A stretch of DNA of 50,342 nucleotides from Deltaproteobacteria bacterium (GCA_012522415.1 JAAYKM010000044.1:1-50342); one strand, 5' to 3'; shown: positions 16,589 through 26,687, counted from the first letter of the stretch. The notes: generated by a model from the letters alone, not told the origin. Translations and numbers: made by a program.

Positions 16589-17353
16589 ATGGAACCGATA
16601 AAACTGATGCCCTGTCTGGATATCAAAAACGGTCGTGTCGTCAAAGGCGTTCATTTCGCCGATATCAAAGACGCGGGAGATCCTGTAGGGAACGCCGCGT
16701 TTTACCAGGAAGAAGGGGCTGATGAGCTGGCCATGCTCGACATCGCCGCTGCGACGGAGAACCGTAAAACGCATCTCGAATGGGTCAAGCAGGTGTCCTT
16801 CGTCTTGAGGATCCCCCTGACCGTGGGCGGAGGCATCAACGAATTGAACGACATCGAACAGGTGCTGAGTGCGGGAGCCGCCAGAGTTTCGATGAACACG
16901 GCGGCGGTCATCAACCCGGAGTTGGTTTTGGAGGGGGCGAAACGATTCGGGGCGGAAAAAATCACCGTAGCCATTGATGCCAGGAGGAATGCGGGGATGC
17001 CGTCAGGTTTCGAACTGGTCATTTCCGGTGGAACGAAACCCGTCGGGGAGGACGCCGTCGAATGGGCAAAGCGCTGTCAGGAACTTGGGGCGGGGTTGAT
17101 ACTTCCGACGAGCATGGACGGCGACGGGACCCTGGGCGGTTATGACATCCGTTTCATCAAAGCCGTTTCGGAAGCCGTGTCTGTACCGGTTGTGGCGTCC
17201 GGTGGCGCAGGGAAACTGGAACATTTTTATGACGCCGTTGTCAAAGGGGGTGCCCGAATACTTCTGGCCGCATCGGTTTTTCACTACAGAACGTTTCGTA
17301 TTCGTGAGGTCAAGGAATACCTGAGTGAAAGAGGGGTTCCCGTACACTTATAA
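16589..17353 (+). CDS. hisF: Imidazole glycerol phosphate synthase cyclase subunit HisF
   Basis: In histidine synthesis HisF uses ammonia from HisH to convert PRFAR into IGP and AICAR. The 254-residue (beta/alpha)8 barrel opens with IKLMPCLDIKNGRVVKGVHF, which contains catalytic Asp11-equivalent CLD. The second acid is in VAIDARRN. The phosphate-binding segments TVGGGI and ASGGAG are present. The ATG at 16589 is chosen because GGAAGGA lies 6 nt upstream and the protein then starts like the family; ATG 16583 is too close to that site. No other his gene is nearby, so the gene stands alone here. A HisF-like role in surface-sugar amidation (WbuZ type) cannot be excluded, but the sequence looks canonical. 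Confidence 0.88.
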   Translation: MEPIKLMPCLDIKNGRVVKGVHFADIKDAGDPVGNAAFYQEEGADELAMLDIAAATENRKTHLEWVKQVSFVLRIPLTVGGGINELNDIEQVLSAGAARVSMNTAAVINPELVLEGAKRFGAEKITVAIDARRNAGMPSGFELVISGGTKPVGEDAVEWAKRCQELGAGLILPTSMDGDGTLGGYDIRFIKAVSEAVSVPVVASGGAGKLEHFYDAVVKGGARILLAASVFHYRTFRIREVKEYLSERGVPVHL

Positions 17354-17442
17354 ACTCGGTGATTTAACCTCCCCGCCTTTCCCCATCCAATATCCGTCAG
17401 GATCTGTACGGGTTGAATTCGATCGGCCGGTAAGCCCCTCCC

Positions 17443-19044
17443 TCAAACCGTCGGACCCGCAGCGAGAATTCCCGGGGGAACCGCATCCGCATATTTTCTG
17501 AAGTTTTCTTTGAACAGCCAGGCCAATTTGCTCGCCTGGGCATCATAGGCTTCCGGATTTGCCCAATTCGCCCGCGGATCGAGTACGTCGTCCGCCACAC
17601 CGGGGCAGGTTGTCGGTACAGCGATGCCAAAAAACGGGTCATTTCGGAAAGGGACGTCATCCAGCAAACCGTTGAGGGCGGCGTGAACCATGGTTCGCGT
17701 ATCCTGGATCCGGAACCTGCTCCCTATGCCGTAGGGCCCGCCGGTCCATCCCGTGTTGATCAGCCAAAGGCGAACATTGTGCCGGTTGATCTTTTCCCGA
17801 AAGAGTTGGGCATAGACGAGTGGCGAAAGAGCCAGGAAAGGCGCGCCGAAACAGGAACTGAAAGTTGCTTCGGGTTCGGTCACTCCCTTCTCCGTTCCCG
17901 CCACCCTGGCGGTATAGCCTGAAAGGAAATGATACTCTGCCTGCTCCGGAGTAAGCTTTGAAATCGGAGGAAGGACCCCGAAAGCATCCGCCGTCAGCAT
18001 GATGATGTCTTTCGGATGCCCCCCTATACCCTTCCGTGTTGCTGTGGGAATATGGCTGATGGGATAGGCGGCCCGGGTGTTTTCCGTCAGGGTGTCATCG
18101 TCGAGATCGATACGACATGTCGTGCTGTCGAATCCCACATTTTCCAGAATTGTGGCGAATTTCCTTGTCGTCTCATAAATTTCCGGCTCCGCTTCGGCGG
18201 AAATACGGATAATTTTCGCATAACATCCTCCTTCCAGGTTGAAGATTCCCTCTTCACTCCAGCCGTGCTCATCGTCTCCGATGAGAACACGGGTGGCGTC
18301 CGTGGACAGGGTTGTCTTGCCCGTTCCTGAAAGCCCGAAAAAGACGGCCACATCCCCTGTCCTGGTCATACTGGCGGAGCAATGCATGGAGAGAATGTTC
18401 TTTTGAGGCAGAATATAGTTGAGGACCGAAAAAATGGATTTCTTCATTTCACCGGCGTAATGGGTACCCCCGATGAGGACCAGGCGCTCGGCAAAGTTGA
18501 TGACGATAAAAACTTCGGAACGGGTGCCGTCTATTTGAGGAATGGCGTGGAAATTCGGCGCATGGAGCAGGGTAAAATCAGGGACATGGTTCGTGAGTTC
18601 CTCCCTCTGGGCCTGAATAAAAAGATTCCGTGCGAACAGATTATGCCAGGCCGTTTCCGTAATGACCCGGATGGGGATGCGATGCTCCATTGCCGCACCG
18701 GCGAAACAATCCTGAACATAGACGTCTTTACCCTGAAGATAGGCCAGCATGCGCAGGCGCAGGGTCTCGAAGTGCTGGGGAGACATGGGGCGGTTTGCTT
18801 CCCCCCACCAGATTTTTCCTTCGTTCGTCGGTTCGCGGACGATGAATTTATCCTGGGGAGAGCGTCCGGTGTGGTGTCCCGTACGAATGACCAGGGGACC
18901 GATATGGGCAACCCTCCCTTCCCGACGGTGGATTACCTCTTCATAAAGTCGGGGGGTGGGCAAATTCCAGTAGATGGTGTTCAGGTTATGAATACCGTGC
19001 ATGTCAAGACCGTAATGACTTTCGATCATACTCTGGTTGCTCAT
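17443..19044 (-). CDS. pckA: Phosphoenolpyruvate carboxykinase (ATP)
   Basis: Interconverts oxaloacetate plus ATP with PEP, CO2 and ADP in gluconeogenesis. The 533-residue length is typical for the ATP-dependent family. Seen are the RTGHHTGRSPQDKF segment (~55), the kinase-1a P-loop GLSGTGKTTLS (~235), the metal-binding region around FNLEGGCYAK, and the conserved INTGWTGGPYGIG near the C-terminus. The ATG at 19044 follows AAGGAG at good spacing. It converges on hisF with a 90-nt gap that shows no clear terminator. Confidence 0.97.
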   Translation of the reverse strand: MSNQSMIESHYGLDMHGIHNLNTIYWNLPTPRLYEEVIHRREGRVAHIGPLVIRTGHHTGRSPQDKFIVREPTNEGKIWWGEANRPMSPQHFETLRLRMLAYLQGKDVYVQDCFAGAAMEHRIPIRVITETAWHNLFARNLFIQAQREELTNHVPDFTLLHAPNFHAIPQIDGTRSEVFIVINFAERLVLIGGTHYAGEMKKSIFSVLNYILPQKNILSMHCSASMTRTGDVAVFFGLSGTGKTTLSTDATRVLIGDDEHGWSEEGIFNLEGGCYAKIIRISAEAEPEIYETTRKFATILENVGFDSTTCRIDLDDDTLTENTRAAYPISHIPTATRKGIGGHPKDIIMLTADAFGVLPPISKLTPEQAEYHFLSGYTARVAGTEKGVTEPEATFSSCFGAPFLALSPLVYAQLFREKINRHNVRLWLINTGWTGGPYGIGSRFRIQDTRTMVHAALNGLLDDVPFRNDPFFGIAVPTTCPGVADDVLDPRANWANPEAYDAQASKLAWLFKENFRKYADAVPPGILAAGPTV

Positions 19045-19331
19045 GATTTCTCCTTTTTCTGTGACGGCCGGCCATGTTCGGCCTCTGAATGTTTCAAGTA
19101 TCCGTATCTATGAATCATTGCACTGTATCAGTATATCTGAAAAAAAGAAACATCATCCCGCACTGGTTTCCAATTCGAAATGGGCGGTTCAAAAAACGAT
19201 CTCATCTCGTCATTTTGTCGTCCGAAAAGATGGACGGATTAAATTTGCATGACAAGGTGTAACAGAGATGACAAAGAGGGCCCCTTCAGGAATTGGTCTG
19301 ATCAGTCGGTTCGGTTTAAGTTTACCGGCAT

Positions 19332-19643
19332 TCAGTCCTTGAACTGGGAACAGATTTCCGAAGATCCCGGCTCATAATTCCGGCACACATCGGGCCTGGT
19401 TTCATGAATCGCACAGGAATGAACCGTGCCTTCCCAGGTAAGGAACGGGCATCGGTTCAGGTAACGCCCGTCCACATCGGAAATCAGGTGGTCTCCAGCC
19501 CAGAATGCCTTTTCATGATCGATAATGTCCAGGATGTCCTTTCGTCCTTCCCGCCGCCAGCGTGCCATATCTTTCTCCGTCACGTAGGCGATAAAATCGA
19601 CCATGCAGCACACACCACAACGTTTGCAAATCAACGAAATCAA
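19332..19643 (-). CDS. YkgJ-family cysteine-cluster protein
   Basis: A 103-residue protein with a putative zinc or iron-sulfur binding cluster. Cysteines form CKRCGVCC at the N-terminus, with further Cys in NRCPFLTW, HSCAIHETRPDVCRNYEP and SEICSQF, the pattern of the UPF0153/YkgJ family. The start is TTG. TTG 19643 opens the frame, but TTG 19634 is better spaced from AAAGG and would shorten the protein by three residues. No function is established for the family in general. Confidence 0.8.
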   Translation of the reverse strand: MISLICKRCGVCCMVDFIAYVTEKDMARWRREGRKDILDIIDHEKAFWAGDHLISDVDGRYLNRCPFLTWEGTVHSCAIHETRPDVCRNYEPGSSEICSQFKD

Positions 19644-19715
19644 CCTTTCTTCAGATAGTTGCTTGCCATTTCAAAGAACGTCAAAGACACAGAGGGTGTC
19701 AGCACGTTTTCGGAC

Positions 19716-19853
19716 CATCACGCGAAAGACATTTCCTTGGGGCGTCTCGCCCCTGCGGTTGTGGGATATGGCGAAGCGTGATGTAAGAGGATTTCAATCA
19801 GAGGGAACGGGTTCAGCACAACGCCGGGATCGGCGTTGTGCCAGAACTTTTTT
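19716..19853 (+). ncRNA. Candidate structured small RNA ending in an intrinsic terminator
   Basis: This lies in a 287-nt gap between two minus-strand genes. An outer stem CATCACGC (19716-19723) with GCGTGATG (19776-19783) encloses the hairpin GGGGCG-TCT-CGCCCC (19739-19753). A terminator-like hairpin and T6 follow at 19816-19853. The T-run faces right, where no protein gene is ending, so a plus-strand RNA is suggested. I could not match it to 6S, SRP RNA, RNase P, tmRNA or a known riboswitch, and no strong promoter is visible. Confidence 0.25.
19816..19853 (+). terminator. Terminator-like hairpin with T6, no matching upstream gene
   Basis: A perfect 11-bp stem (19816-19826 with 19831-19841) has the loop GGAT and is followed 6 nt later by six T residues. 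It is oriented rightward, while both flanking genes run leftward. Confidence 0.6.
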
Positions 19854-19930
19854 CCTGTTAGATCTTTCCGGCCTCAGAATTCTTTAAAAACGTTCGGTTT
19901 CATTCCTTTGCATGATTTTCGTTCTTTCCG

Positions 19931-20872
19931 TCAACCCACCTGCCTCGTCAGGAGGAGGTATTCGTATTGGAAGAGATCCGCGACGAAATGTCGAAGAACC
20001 TCGTGCTCGTGCCTGGTGGAATGGCGACGCTTAAGCAGCCACAGAAGGGAATCGCTGAAATCGGCCCTCACGAAATCCGCCAGGGGGCCCCTGCGGACGT
20101 GATAGCCGTGATGGGCGGCCACGATTTCCAGGAGGGAGAACTTGATCGTGTATTCATCATGCCCTTTGAGAACAATCCGCTCCGGATTCCCGGGGGCCGA
20201 AACGGGTATAATGTCCCGGTATTCGTCCGGAACCGTTGCCTCGCAACTGTGTTCGCTCATGAAAATATAAGGAATGCCTTCCTTGCAGAGCTTCTCCGTT
20301 ACTTCCACAGCTCCGAGATTGAAGTTGAATGTATCCCGCTCTGGAAGGGGAAACGCGTAATACCTGAAAAGAGAACGCATTCTTTGAAGATCGGTGTCGC
20401 CTCCAGTCCGTTCCATGAGGGAGGAAACGGCGATATTCACTCCTGTTGGAAAATCCCCGATATTTTCATTGAGAATCACCAGGTCGAATTTCCGCAGGCT
20501 ATCCCCGGGAATATCAAATATATCCGCGAGCTGGAACTGCACGGGGTAGCCGTGAAGAATTTTTTTCTGTTCTTCCAGTAAAAACGGGGAGATGTCAATC
20601 ATGGTCGCCTGAAAATCCGGGTTCATTTTGAGCAGGTCATGCATGAGGTATCCATAGCCGCCCCCTATTTCCAGGACCGATGAAATATTCGCAATAGGCA
20701 GGGTGCTCCTCAAAAAATCGTATAGATGACACCCGTAAGAAACACGGTTGGCCAAAACGGTTCGGCAAGGACTCCGGTCCGGGTAAAGGCTGTTGCACAC
20801 GGTCAACTCCCAGCCGAGAGAATTCATATCCCGGATGTGGTACATCCGTGTCGAGTTGATAAAATAGGCCAT
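19931..20872 (-). CDS. Class I SAM-dependent methyltransferase, 5' end probably frameshifted
   Basis: A 313-residue protein with the SAM-binding motif I VLEIGGGYGYL (~66-76) and an acidic strand-2 end (TMIDIS). FDLVILNENIGDFP follows where motif IV is expected. The glycine-rich motif resembles sugar O-methyltransferases, but the substrate is unknown. The ATG at 20872 has no Shine-Dalgarno, only GGGGACCGGGACA. A different frame from GTG 20984 encodes about 37 plausible residues running into this start. Losing one base in the C4 run at 20882-20885 would join them smoothly. The functional gene, here or in relatives, may therefore be about 350 residues long. Confidence 0.75.
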   Translation of the reverse strand: MAYFINSTRMYHIRDMNSLGWELTVCNSLYPDRSPCRTVLANRVSYGCHLYDFLRSTLPIANISSVLEIGGGYGYLMHDLLKMNPDFQATMIDISPFLLEEQKKILHGYPVQFQLADIFDIPGDSLRKFDLVILNENIGDFPTGVNIAVSSLMERTGGDTDLQRMRSLFRYYAFPLPERDTFNFNLGAVEVTEKLCKEGIPYIFMSEHSCEATVPDEYRDIIPVSAPGNPERIVLKGHDEYTIKFSLLEIVAAHHGYHVRRGPLADFVRADFSDSLLWLLKRRHSTRHEHEVLRHFVADLFQYEYLLLTRQVG

Positions 20873-20984
20873 TGTCCCGGTCCCCGTAGGTAATGAAGAC
20901 GATTTTGGCTTCTATACCACGAATATCGCCGGTATTGAACAAATATTTCTTGACAAACGCGATCAAAGGGCGTAGCTTCCTCAC
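20873..20984 (-). other. Probable detached N-terminal coding segment of the methyltransferase gene
   Basis: Read from GTG 20984 this segment encodes a basic start (RKLRPLIAFVKKYLFN) and GIEAKIVFITYG before leaving the frame of the downstream gene. Joining across the C4 run at 20882-20885 gives ITYGTGTMAYFINS, which reads as one protein. The join is inferred from sequence only. Confidence 0.5.
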
Positions 20985-21199
20985 CTTTACCGCAGGCCGT
21001 CCGGATCACGGTCGCAGATACTGCAGACGGTGGTTGATTTCCAGACGGCTTCTTGAAGGGAATCCCACCCACGGAACATGCCGTGCAGCCGGACCCGAAT
21101 CCAATTCATCAGACAACCATTCAAGTTGCAGTCTGCTTCCCAAGGGTCGGACATGCAGGCACCAGGGGGAGCCGTTTTTTGAGTAAAGAAGGAACAACT

Positions 21200-23287
21200 A
21201 TGCCACAAACAACGAACAATATAAGGAATATCGGGATCAGCGCCCATATCGACTCGGGAAAAACGACCCTGACTGAACGCATTCTTTTCTATACGAAACG
21301 AATTCACGCGATCCATGACGTGAAGGGGAAGGATGGCGTCGGTGCGACCATGGATTCCATGGATCTTGAGAAGGAACGCGGCATCACCATTGCCTCGGCC
21401 GCGACCTATTGCAACTGGAACAGCCATGTCATCAACATCATCGATACCCCCGGCCATGTCGATTTTACGATTGAGGTGGAACGATCCCTTCGGGTCCTCG
21501 ACGGGGCCGTTCTCGTTCTCTGTTCCGTAGGGGGCGTTCAGTCCCAGTCGATCACGGTGGATCAGCAAATGAAACGTTACAAAATACCCTGCATCGCCTT
21601 TATCAACAAGTGTGACCGCAACGGTGCCAACCCCCTGCGTGTCATTTCCCAGTTGAGAACGAAGCTGGGGCACAACGCCGTGGCCATGCAGATCCCCATC
21701 GGTCTCGAGAGTGAATTCCAGGGTGTTGTCGATCTGGTTGCCATGGAGGCGATTTATTTTGACGGCGGAAGAGGAGAAGTTGTACGACGGAGCCCCATCC
21801 CCGACGCCCTTCTGCCCATGGCCCACGAAAAACGGGAGGCATTGATCGACGCCGCATCCATGTTCTCCGACGAATTGACAGACGCGGTCCTGGAAGGGAG
21901 CGATGTTTCCACGGAATTGATCATGGAAGCTGTGCGCAAAGGAACCCTCGAGCGCAAGCTGACCCCGGTGTTTCTCGGATCCGCCTATAAGAACAAGGGG
22001 ATCCAGCCCCTGTTGGACGCCGTGAGTTCCTATCTGCCGAGCCCAAGGGAAGTGATCAACGAGGCGATCGATACGGAAGATGAGACCCGCACGGTCGTTC
22101 TGACCGGTGAGGCGGGCGATCAGCTCGTTTCGCTGGCTTTTAAGCTGGAAGACGGCCCTTACGGGCAGTTGACCTACATCCGGGTTTATCAGGGCACCGT
22201 CGCACGGGGCGATACGATTGTCAATACGCGGACACGGAAAAGAGTCAAGGTCGGTCGTCTGGTCCGCATGCACGCCGAACAGATGGAGGACATCGACTCT
22301 ATTGGCGCCGGTTCCATCGGCGCCCTCTTCGGTATCGAATGCGCCTCGGGCGACACGTTCGTCATGCCGGGGGTGAACCTGACCATGCTTCCCATGTTCG
22401 TTCCGGACCCGGTTATCTCCCTGGCCCTCAAACCCAGCGACGAGAAGGCCCAAATCAGTATGTCCAAGGCACTGAACCGTTTCACGAAAGAAGATCCGAC
22501 GTTTCGTACCCATGTCGATACGGAAACCAACGAGACGATTATCGAGGGAATGGGTGAGCTGCATCTGGAAATATATGTGGAGCGGATGCGTCGCGAATAT
22601 GGCGCCGAGGTAACGACGGGCAGTCCAAGGGTGGCTTATCGGGAGACGATTACCCGCCATGCCGAGTTCAACTACACCCACCGGAAACAGACCGGCGGAG
22701 CCGGCCAGTTTGCCAGGGTTGCCGGTTTTCTGGAGCCCTATGGGGAGGGGGATTTTCTCTTCGAGAATAAAATCACGGGCGGCGCTGTTCCCTCCAACTA
22801 TATTCCAGCTTGTGAAAAGGGTTTCCGGCAGTCCCTGGAAAAAGGACCGAAAATGGGCTTTCCTGTAACGGGGCTCAAGGTGTCTATAAACGATGGGGCT
22901 TTCCATGCCGTCGATTCCTCCGAAATTGCCTTCATCGCCGCGGCAAAGGGTGCTTTTCGGGAAGCCTACGCCAAGGCGGCCCCGGTCATCCATGAACCCA
23001 TCATGAAGGTGGTCATCGAAACCCCAAGCGAATATCAGGGCGCGGTCATGGGACTTATCAATCAACGGCGGGGGATCATCGTCGGCGTTCAGGACGAAGG
23101 CGTCGTGAGCGAGGTCGAATCCCAGGTTCCTTTGGCGGAGATGGTCGGGTTTGCTACCATTTTGCGCTCCGCAACACAGGGTAAGGCCCAATTCACAATG
23201 GAATTTGCAGTCTACCGGCAGGTACCCCAATCCATTGCCGAAAAGATCCTTGAAGAGATTGCCTTGCGCAAGGAAAGTGCCGCATAA
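21200..23287 (+). CDS. fusA: Elongation factor G, spd-type subfamily
   Basis: This GTPase drives ribosomal translocation. The 695 residues carry G1 AHIDSGKT, G2/switch I ([13 protein letters not shown]), G3 DTPGH and G4 NKCD, then domains II-V. The motif [17 protein letters not shown] and the switch region match the subfamily shared by spirochaetes, planctomycetes and some deltaproteobacteria, which is related to mitochondrial EF-G1, rather than the usual AHIDAGKTT form. ATG 21200 is chosen because AAGAAGGA precedes it and EF-G homology begins here; the frame is open to 21053. It stands alone, outside a str operon, so the genome may hold other EF-G copies. Confidence 0.95.
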   Translation: MPQTTNNIRNIGISAHIDSGKTTLTERILFYTKRIHAIHDVKGKDGVGATMDSMDLEKERGITIASAATYCNWNSHVINIIDTPGHVDFTIEVERSLRVLDGAVLVLCSVGGVQSQSITVDQQMKRYKIPCIAFINKCDRNGANPLRVISQLRTKLGHNAVAMQIPIGLESEFQGVVDLVAMEAIYFDGGRGEVVRRSPIPDALLPMAHEKREALIDAASMFSDELTDAVLEGSDVSTELIMEAVRKGTLERKLTPVFLGSAYKNKGIQPLLDAVSSYLPSPREVINEAIDTEDETRTVVLTGEAGDQLVSLAFKLEDGPYGQLTYIRVYQGTVARGDTIVNTRTRKRVKVGRLVRMHAEQMEDIDSIGAGSIGALFGIECASGDTFVMPGVNLTMLPMFVPDPVISLALKPSDEKAQISMSKALNRFTKEDPTFRTHVDTETNETIIEGMGELHLEIYVERMRREYGAEVTTGSPRVAYRETITRHAEFNYTHRKQTGGAGQFARVAGFLEPYGEGDFLFENKITGGAVPSNYIPACEKGFRQSLEKGPKMGFPVTGLKVSINDGAFHAVDSSEIAFIAAAKGAFREAYAKAAPVIHEPIMKVVIETPSEYQGAVMGLINQRRGIIVGVQDEGVVSEVESQVPLAEMVGFATILRSATQGKAQFTMEFAVYRQVPQSIAEKILEEIALRKESAA

Positions 23288-23383
23288 TATAAAGGTTGGC
23301 GGATATCATTAAAAGAATATTCCATCGGGTACGCAGTACACTGCCCGGGACAAGTCATTCACCCGTCGGATAGGAGCGATGCC

Positions 23384-24082
23384 ATGATGCTGAAAGAACT
23401 GGACGAAAGAAATCCTCTGGGACAACTGAAATTGGACCTGGAAGCACTCAGGAAGAACGGCACATTTGGTGCGGTGATGGCTCCGGCCGGAGTTGGGAAA
23501 ACGGCCCTGCTGGTCCAGATCGCCCTCCAGGCCATGGTGAGGAAATCTTCGGTGTTTTATGTGAGTCTTCAGGATCCGATCCAGAAGGTTACTTTATGGT
23601 ATGATGAGATCCTTCAGGATTTAGGAAAAAGTATGCCACCGGAAAGTGTAAGCGAACTGAGGGAAAAAATGCTTCTGCATCGCTTCATCATGACGTTCCG
23701 GGAGGACAACTTCACCGTGCCCAAACTCGCGGAGCGCCTGAATGATCTTATTGTACAGAATATATTTCAACCACACATTTTAATCATAGACGGCCTGTAT
23801 TTTGATGAAAAATGCGAAGGTGTCTTGAAAGAAATGAAAACCCTGGCGTGCGAACGGGGTTTGTTCGTCTGGTTTTCCATTCACATCCATCGGAACGAAC
23901 AAGCGAATTCATCGGGAATCCCTTTATCCGTCGAGGGGTTAGAGCAATATTTTCAAGTACTCCTTAAGATTGATGAAAAGAACGGTTCCTTTTTTCTGAA
24001 GACAATCAAGGGGGGGGATGCGAGCAGGGCCGTTGAGGCTGAGCCACGTCTCGATCCCACGACGATGTTGATCGCCACTTGA
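23384..24082 (+). CDS. P-loop (RecA-like) ATPase of unknown role
   Basis: A 232-residue cytoplasmic protein with Walker A APAGVGKTAL (~32-41), a strand typical of RecA folds (SSVFYVSLQDP) and Walker B PHILIIDGLY (~127-136). It looks like a single RecA/AAA-type core without added domains. Two adjacent ATG codons at 23384 follow GGAGCG. It lies 97 nt after fusA and before initiator tRNA, and could be linked to translation by position only. I recall similar hypothetical proteins in deltaproteobacteria but know no function. Confidence 0.75.
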   Translation: MMLKELDERNPLGQLKLDLEALRKNGTFGAVMAPAGVGKTALLVQIALQAMVRKSSVFYVSLQDPIQKVTLWYDEILQDLGKSMPPESVSELREKMLLHRFIMTFREDNFTVPKLAERLNDLIVQNIFQPHILIIDGLYFDEKCEGVLKEMKTLACERGLFVWFSIHIHRNEQANSSGIPLSVEGLEQYFQVLLKIDEKNGSFFLKTIKGGDASRAVEAEPRLDPTTMLIAT

Positions 24083-24090
24083 AAAACTCC

Positions 24091-24118
24091 TTGACAAAGC
24101 GCATCGGGATGGCATAAA
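24091..24118 (+). promoter_or_regulatory. Promoter of tRNA-fMet
   Basis: Consensus TTGACA at 24091-24096 and CATAAA at 24113-24118 with a 16-nt spacer. The predicted start is about 30 nt before the tRNA, which leaves a short 5' leader. Confidence 0.6.
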
Positions 24119-24157
24119 CAGTGGATTCACGCGGTCCATGCTGGACAAAGACTACAT

Positions 24158-24234
24158 CGCGGGGTGGAGCAGTCCGGTAGCTCGTTGGGCTCATAACCCA
24201 CAGGTCGATGGTTCAAATCCATCCCCCGCTACCA
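24158..24234 (+). tRNA. Initiator tRNA-fMet (anticodon CAU)
   Basis: A 77-nt tRNA with encoded CCA. Initiator marks are the three consecutive G-C pairs at the base of the anticodon stem (GGG/CCC around CTCATAA) and no Watson-Crick pair at 1-72. That position reads C1-T72 here rather than the E. coli C1-A72. Position 27-43 is also a T-C mismatch. The remaining six acceptor pairs and the T-arm are canonical. Confidence 0.95.
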
Positions 24235-24241
24235 AATAAAC

Positions 24242-24276
24242 AAGCACTTAGGGTGATCCCTTAAGTGCTTTTTTTT
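24242..24276 (+). terminator. Rho-independent terminator after tRNA-fMet
   Basis: AAGCACTTAGGG pairs with CCC-T-TAAGTGCTT (12 bp, one bulged T) around the loop TGAT, and the T-run continues to 24276. It begins 8 nt after the tRNA CCA. Confidence 0.9.
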
Positions 24277-24324
24277 GCCCCGGACGGATCAGTTGAGCCG
24301 GTTCGGGTCTGGTCGAGGCATGTC

Positions 24325-25140
24325 CTAGTTCTTCCAGAACTGCCACCATGGCTTTCTGTGCATCTCGGGGATTTTCCTTTTTTTCCTTTCCTGCAACTTG
24401 AAGTAGGGGATGAAGATGTCCTCCATCCGATAGAACCCCCTGGGTTTATCCTTCAAATTTTCAATCGCAAACAGTATGCCGTTCCCGAAAGCTTCCGGAG
24501 CGATCGTTTCATGCCTCAGACGCACCGTTTGGTGAGGAAAACCGAAGAGGATCTCGTGAACACCCGTAATCCCTCCCGCCCGCACGGCCTTGATGTCTTC
24601 ATCGGGTACATCCAGTTCCCGTGCGAGGATTTTGGCAGTACCTGAAATTTCGGTTTTGGCCTTGAAATGTTCCTCCGATATAATAATATCCGTGTGGGGG
24701 GCTATGTTCTTTAATATTTTGGCCGCTATCATGATGAAATTGATGCCCAGGGTGATGTTTGGCGAGTGCATGACCACGGTATGTTTTGCAAGCTCCTCAA
24801 GTTTTTTCAGTTTGATATTCTCGTAGTGAGAAATGGCGCTGACAATGGTGATCTTTCTCTTTGCCGCCTCATCTCCATAATAATCGAGGCCGATTTCGGA
24901 AGAAAAATCGATGATCGCATCAACAGGATGCCTGTTCAGGAGTTCCCCTGGGGGAAGATCATCTTTCCTGTAAATTAAGGCGGGATTATCCGAGTCGATT
25001 CCCAGAAACTCCGGTATCGACCGGTTTTCAAGTTGGGACGATTGCCGTATGACCCACTGCAAGTTCGTTTTATTTGACTCGAGCAGAATGGTTGCGACGG
25101 AACGTCCTGTTCTGCCAAAACCAATGAGACCAACCTTCAA
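24325..25140 (-). CDS. Dihydrodipicolinate reductase (DapB)-like oxidoreductase
   Basis: A 271-residue NAD(P)-dependent protein. It has the N-terminal nucleotide-binding motif GFGRTG (~7-12), the DFSS segment of DapB, SPNITLGINF (~126), and SEEHFKAKTEISGTA (~154-168), the counterpart of the DapB active-site motif. In canonical DapB that motif is E-x-H-H-x-x-K-x-D-x-P-S-G-T-A. Here only part of it is kept, so activity on the lysine/diaminopimelate intermediate is uncertain. The C-terminal tail is basic and Trp-rich (KPWWQFWKN). TTG 25140 follows AGAGGAGG at good spacing. It is monocistronic by position, between initiator tRNA and a 566-nt gap. Confidence 0.78.
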   Translation of the reverse strand: MKVGLIGFGRTGRSVATILLESNKTNLQWVIRQSSQLENRSIPEFLGIDSDNPALIYRKDDLPPGELLNRHPVDAIIDFSSEIGLDYYGDEAAKRKITIVSAISHYENIKLKKLEELAKHTVVMHSPNITLGINFIMIAAKILKNIAPHTDIIISEEHFKAKTEISGTAKILARELDVPDEDIKAVRAGGITGVHEILFGFPHQTVRLRHETIAPEAFGNGILFAIENLKDKPRGFYRMEDIFIPYFKLQERKKRKIPEMHRKPWWQFWKN

Positions 25141-25450
25141 ATCTTCCTCCTCTAATACCCGATTCGTTTTTGTCGGTATTGGATACCCAATGGCGGAGCC
25201 CGGCTACGGCCCGAAGTCTGTCGGGACACACGGCGTTTCATGCTCCCCATGGATGGAGCCGCAGCGCCAACGGGTCGTGCAGCAGCTTCGTTTTATCGAT
25301 TACCGGAAGTAATCCAATACTATTTTTCTCAAAATGTAAAGAAAATGCTGCATGGGGAATCAGGATGAATTGGACTTTCCCTGCCCGGCATTTCGTGATA
25401 ACAAGGGGACCGTCAGCCCGGCCGGCCCTCATGAAGAATGTCTTCAATGT

Positions 25451-25506
25451 AAAAAAACCCCGTGTTTTTCCCCGCTTTCCGGTCTTTTCGGCAGGGGAAA
25501 AACGGG
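25451..25506 (-). terminator. Leftward intrinsic terminator with no known gene
   Basis: Read on the minus strand, CCCGTTTTTCCCC (25506-25494) pairs with GGGGAAAAA-CA-CGGG (25473-25459) and seven T residues follow (25457-25451). No minus-strand gene lies between this hairpin and the rightward galE gene, so it may end a small RNA or be a relic. Confidence 0.55.
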
Positions 25507-25571
25507 CGTCGGGGAAGAATATTTTCCATTATGCCTGGCGGTTCTGCAATTTTTGGGGACCTGCCGATTAA

Positions 25572-26687
<1,116 letters not shown>

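Noticed and set aside
18382-19113. A 243-codon plus-strand frame over pckA
   Set aside because: It is antisense to a well-supported PEP carboxykinase and has no independent support.
20987-23230. Long open frame (747 codons) on the strand opposite EF-G
   Set aside because: It lies wholly over a clear EF-G gene and has no family resemblance. GC-rich codon use in the real gene leaves the opposite strand open. The same applies to 32820-34481 opposite uup, 38646-40202 over lepA/adk and 44402-45661 opposite hslU.
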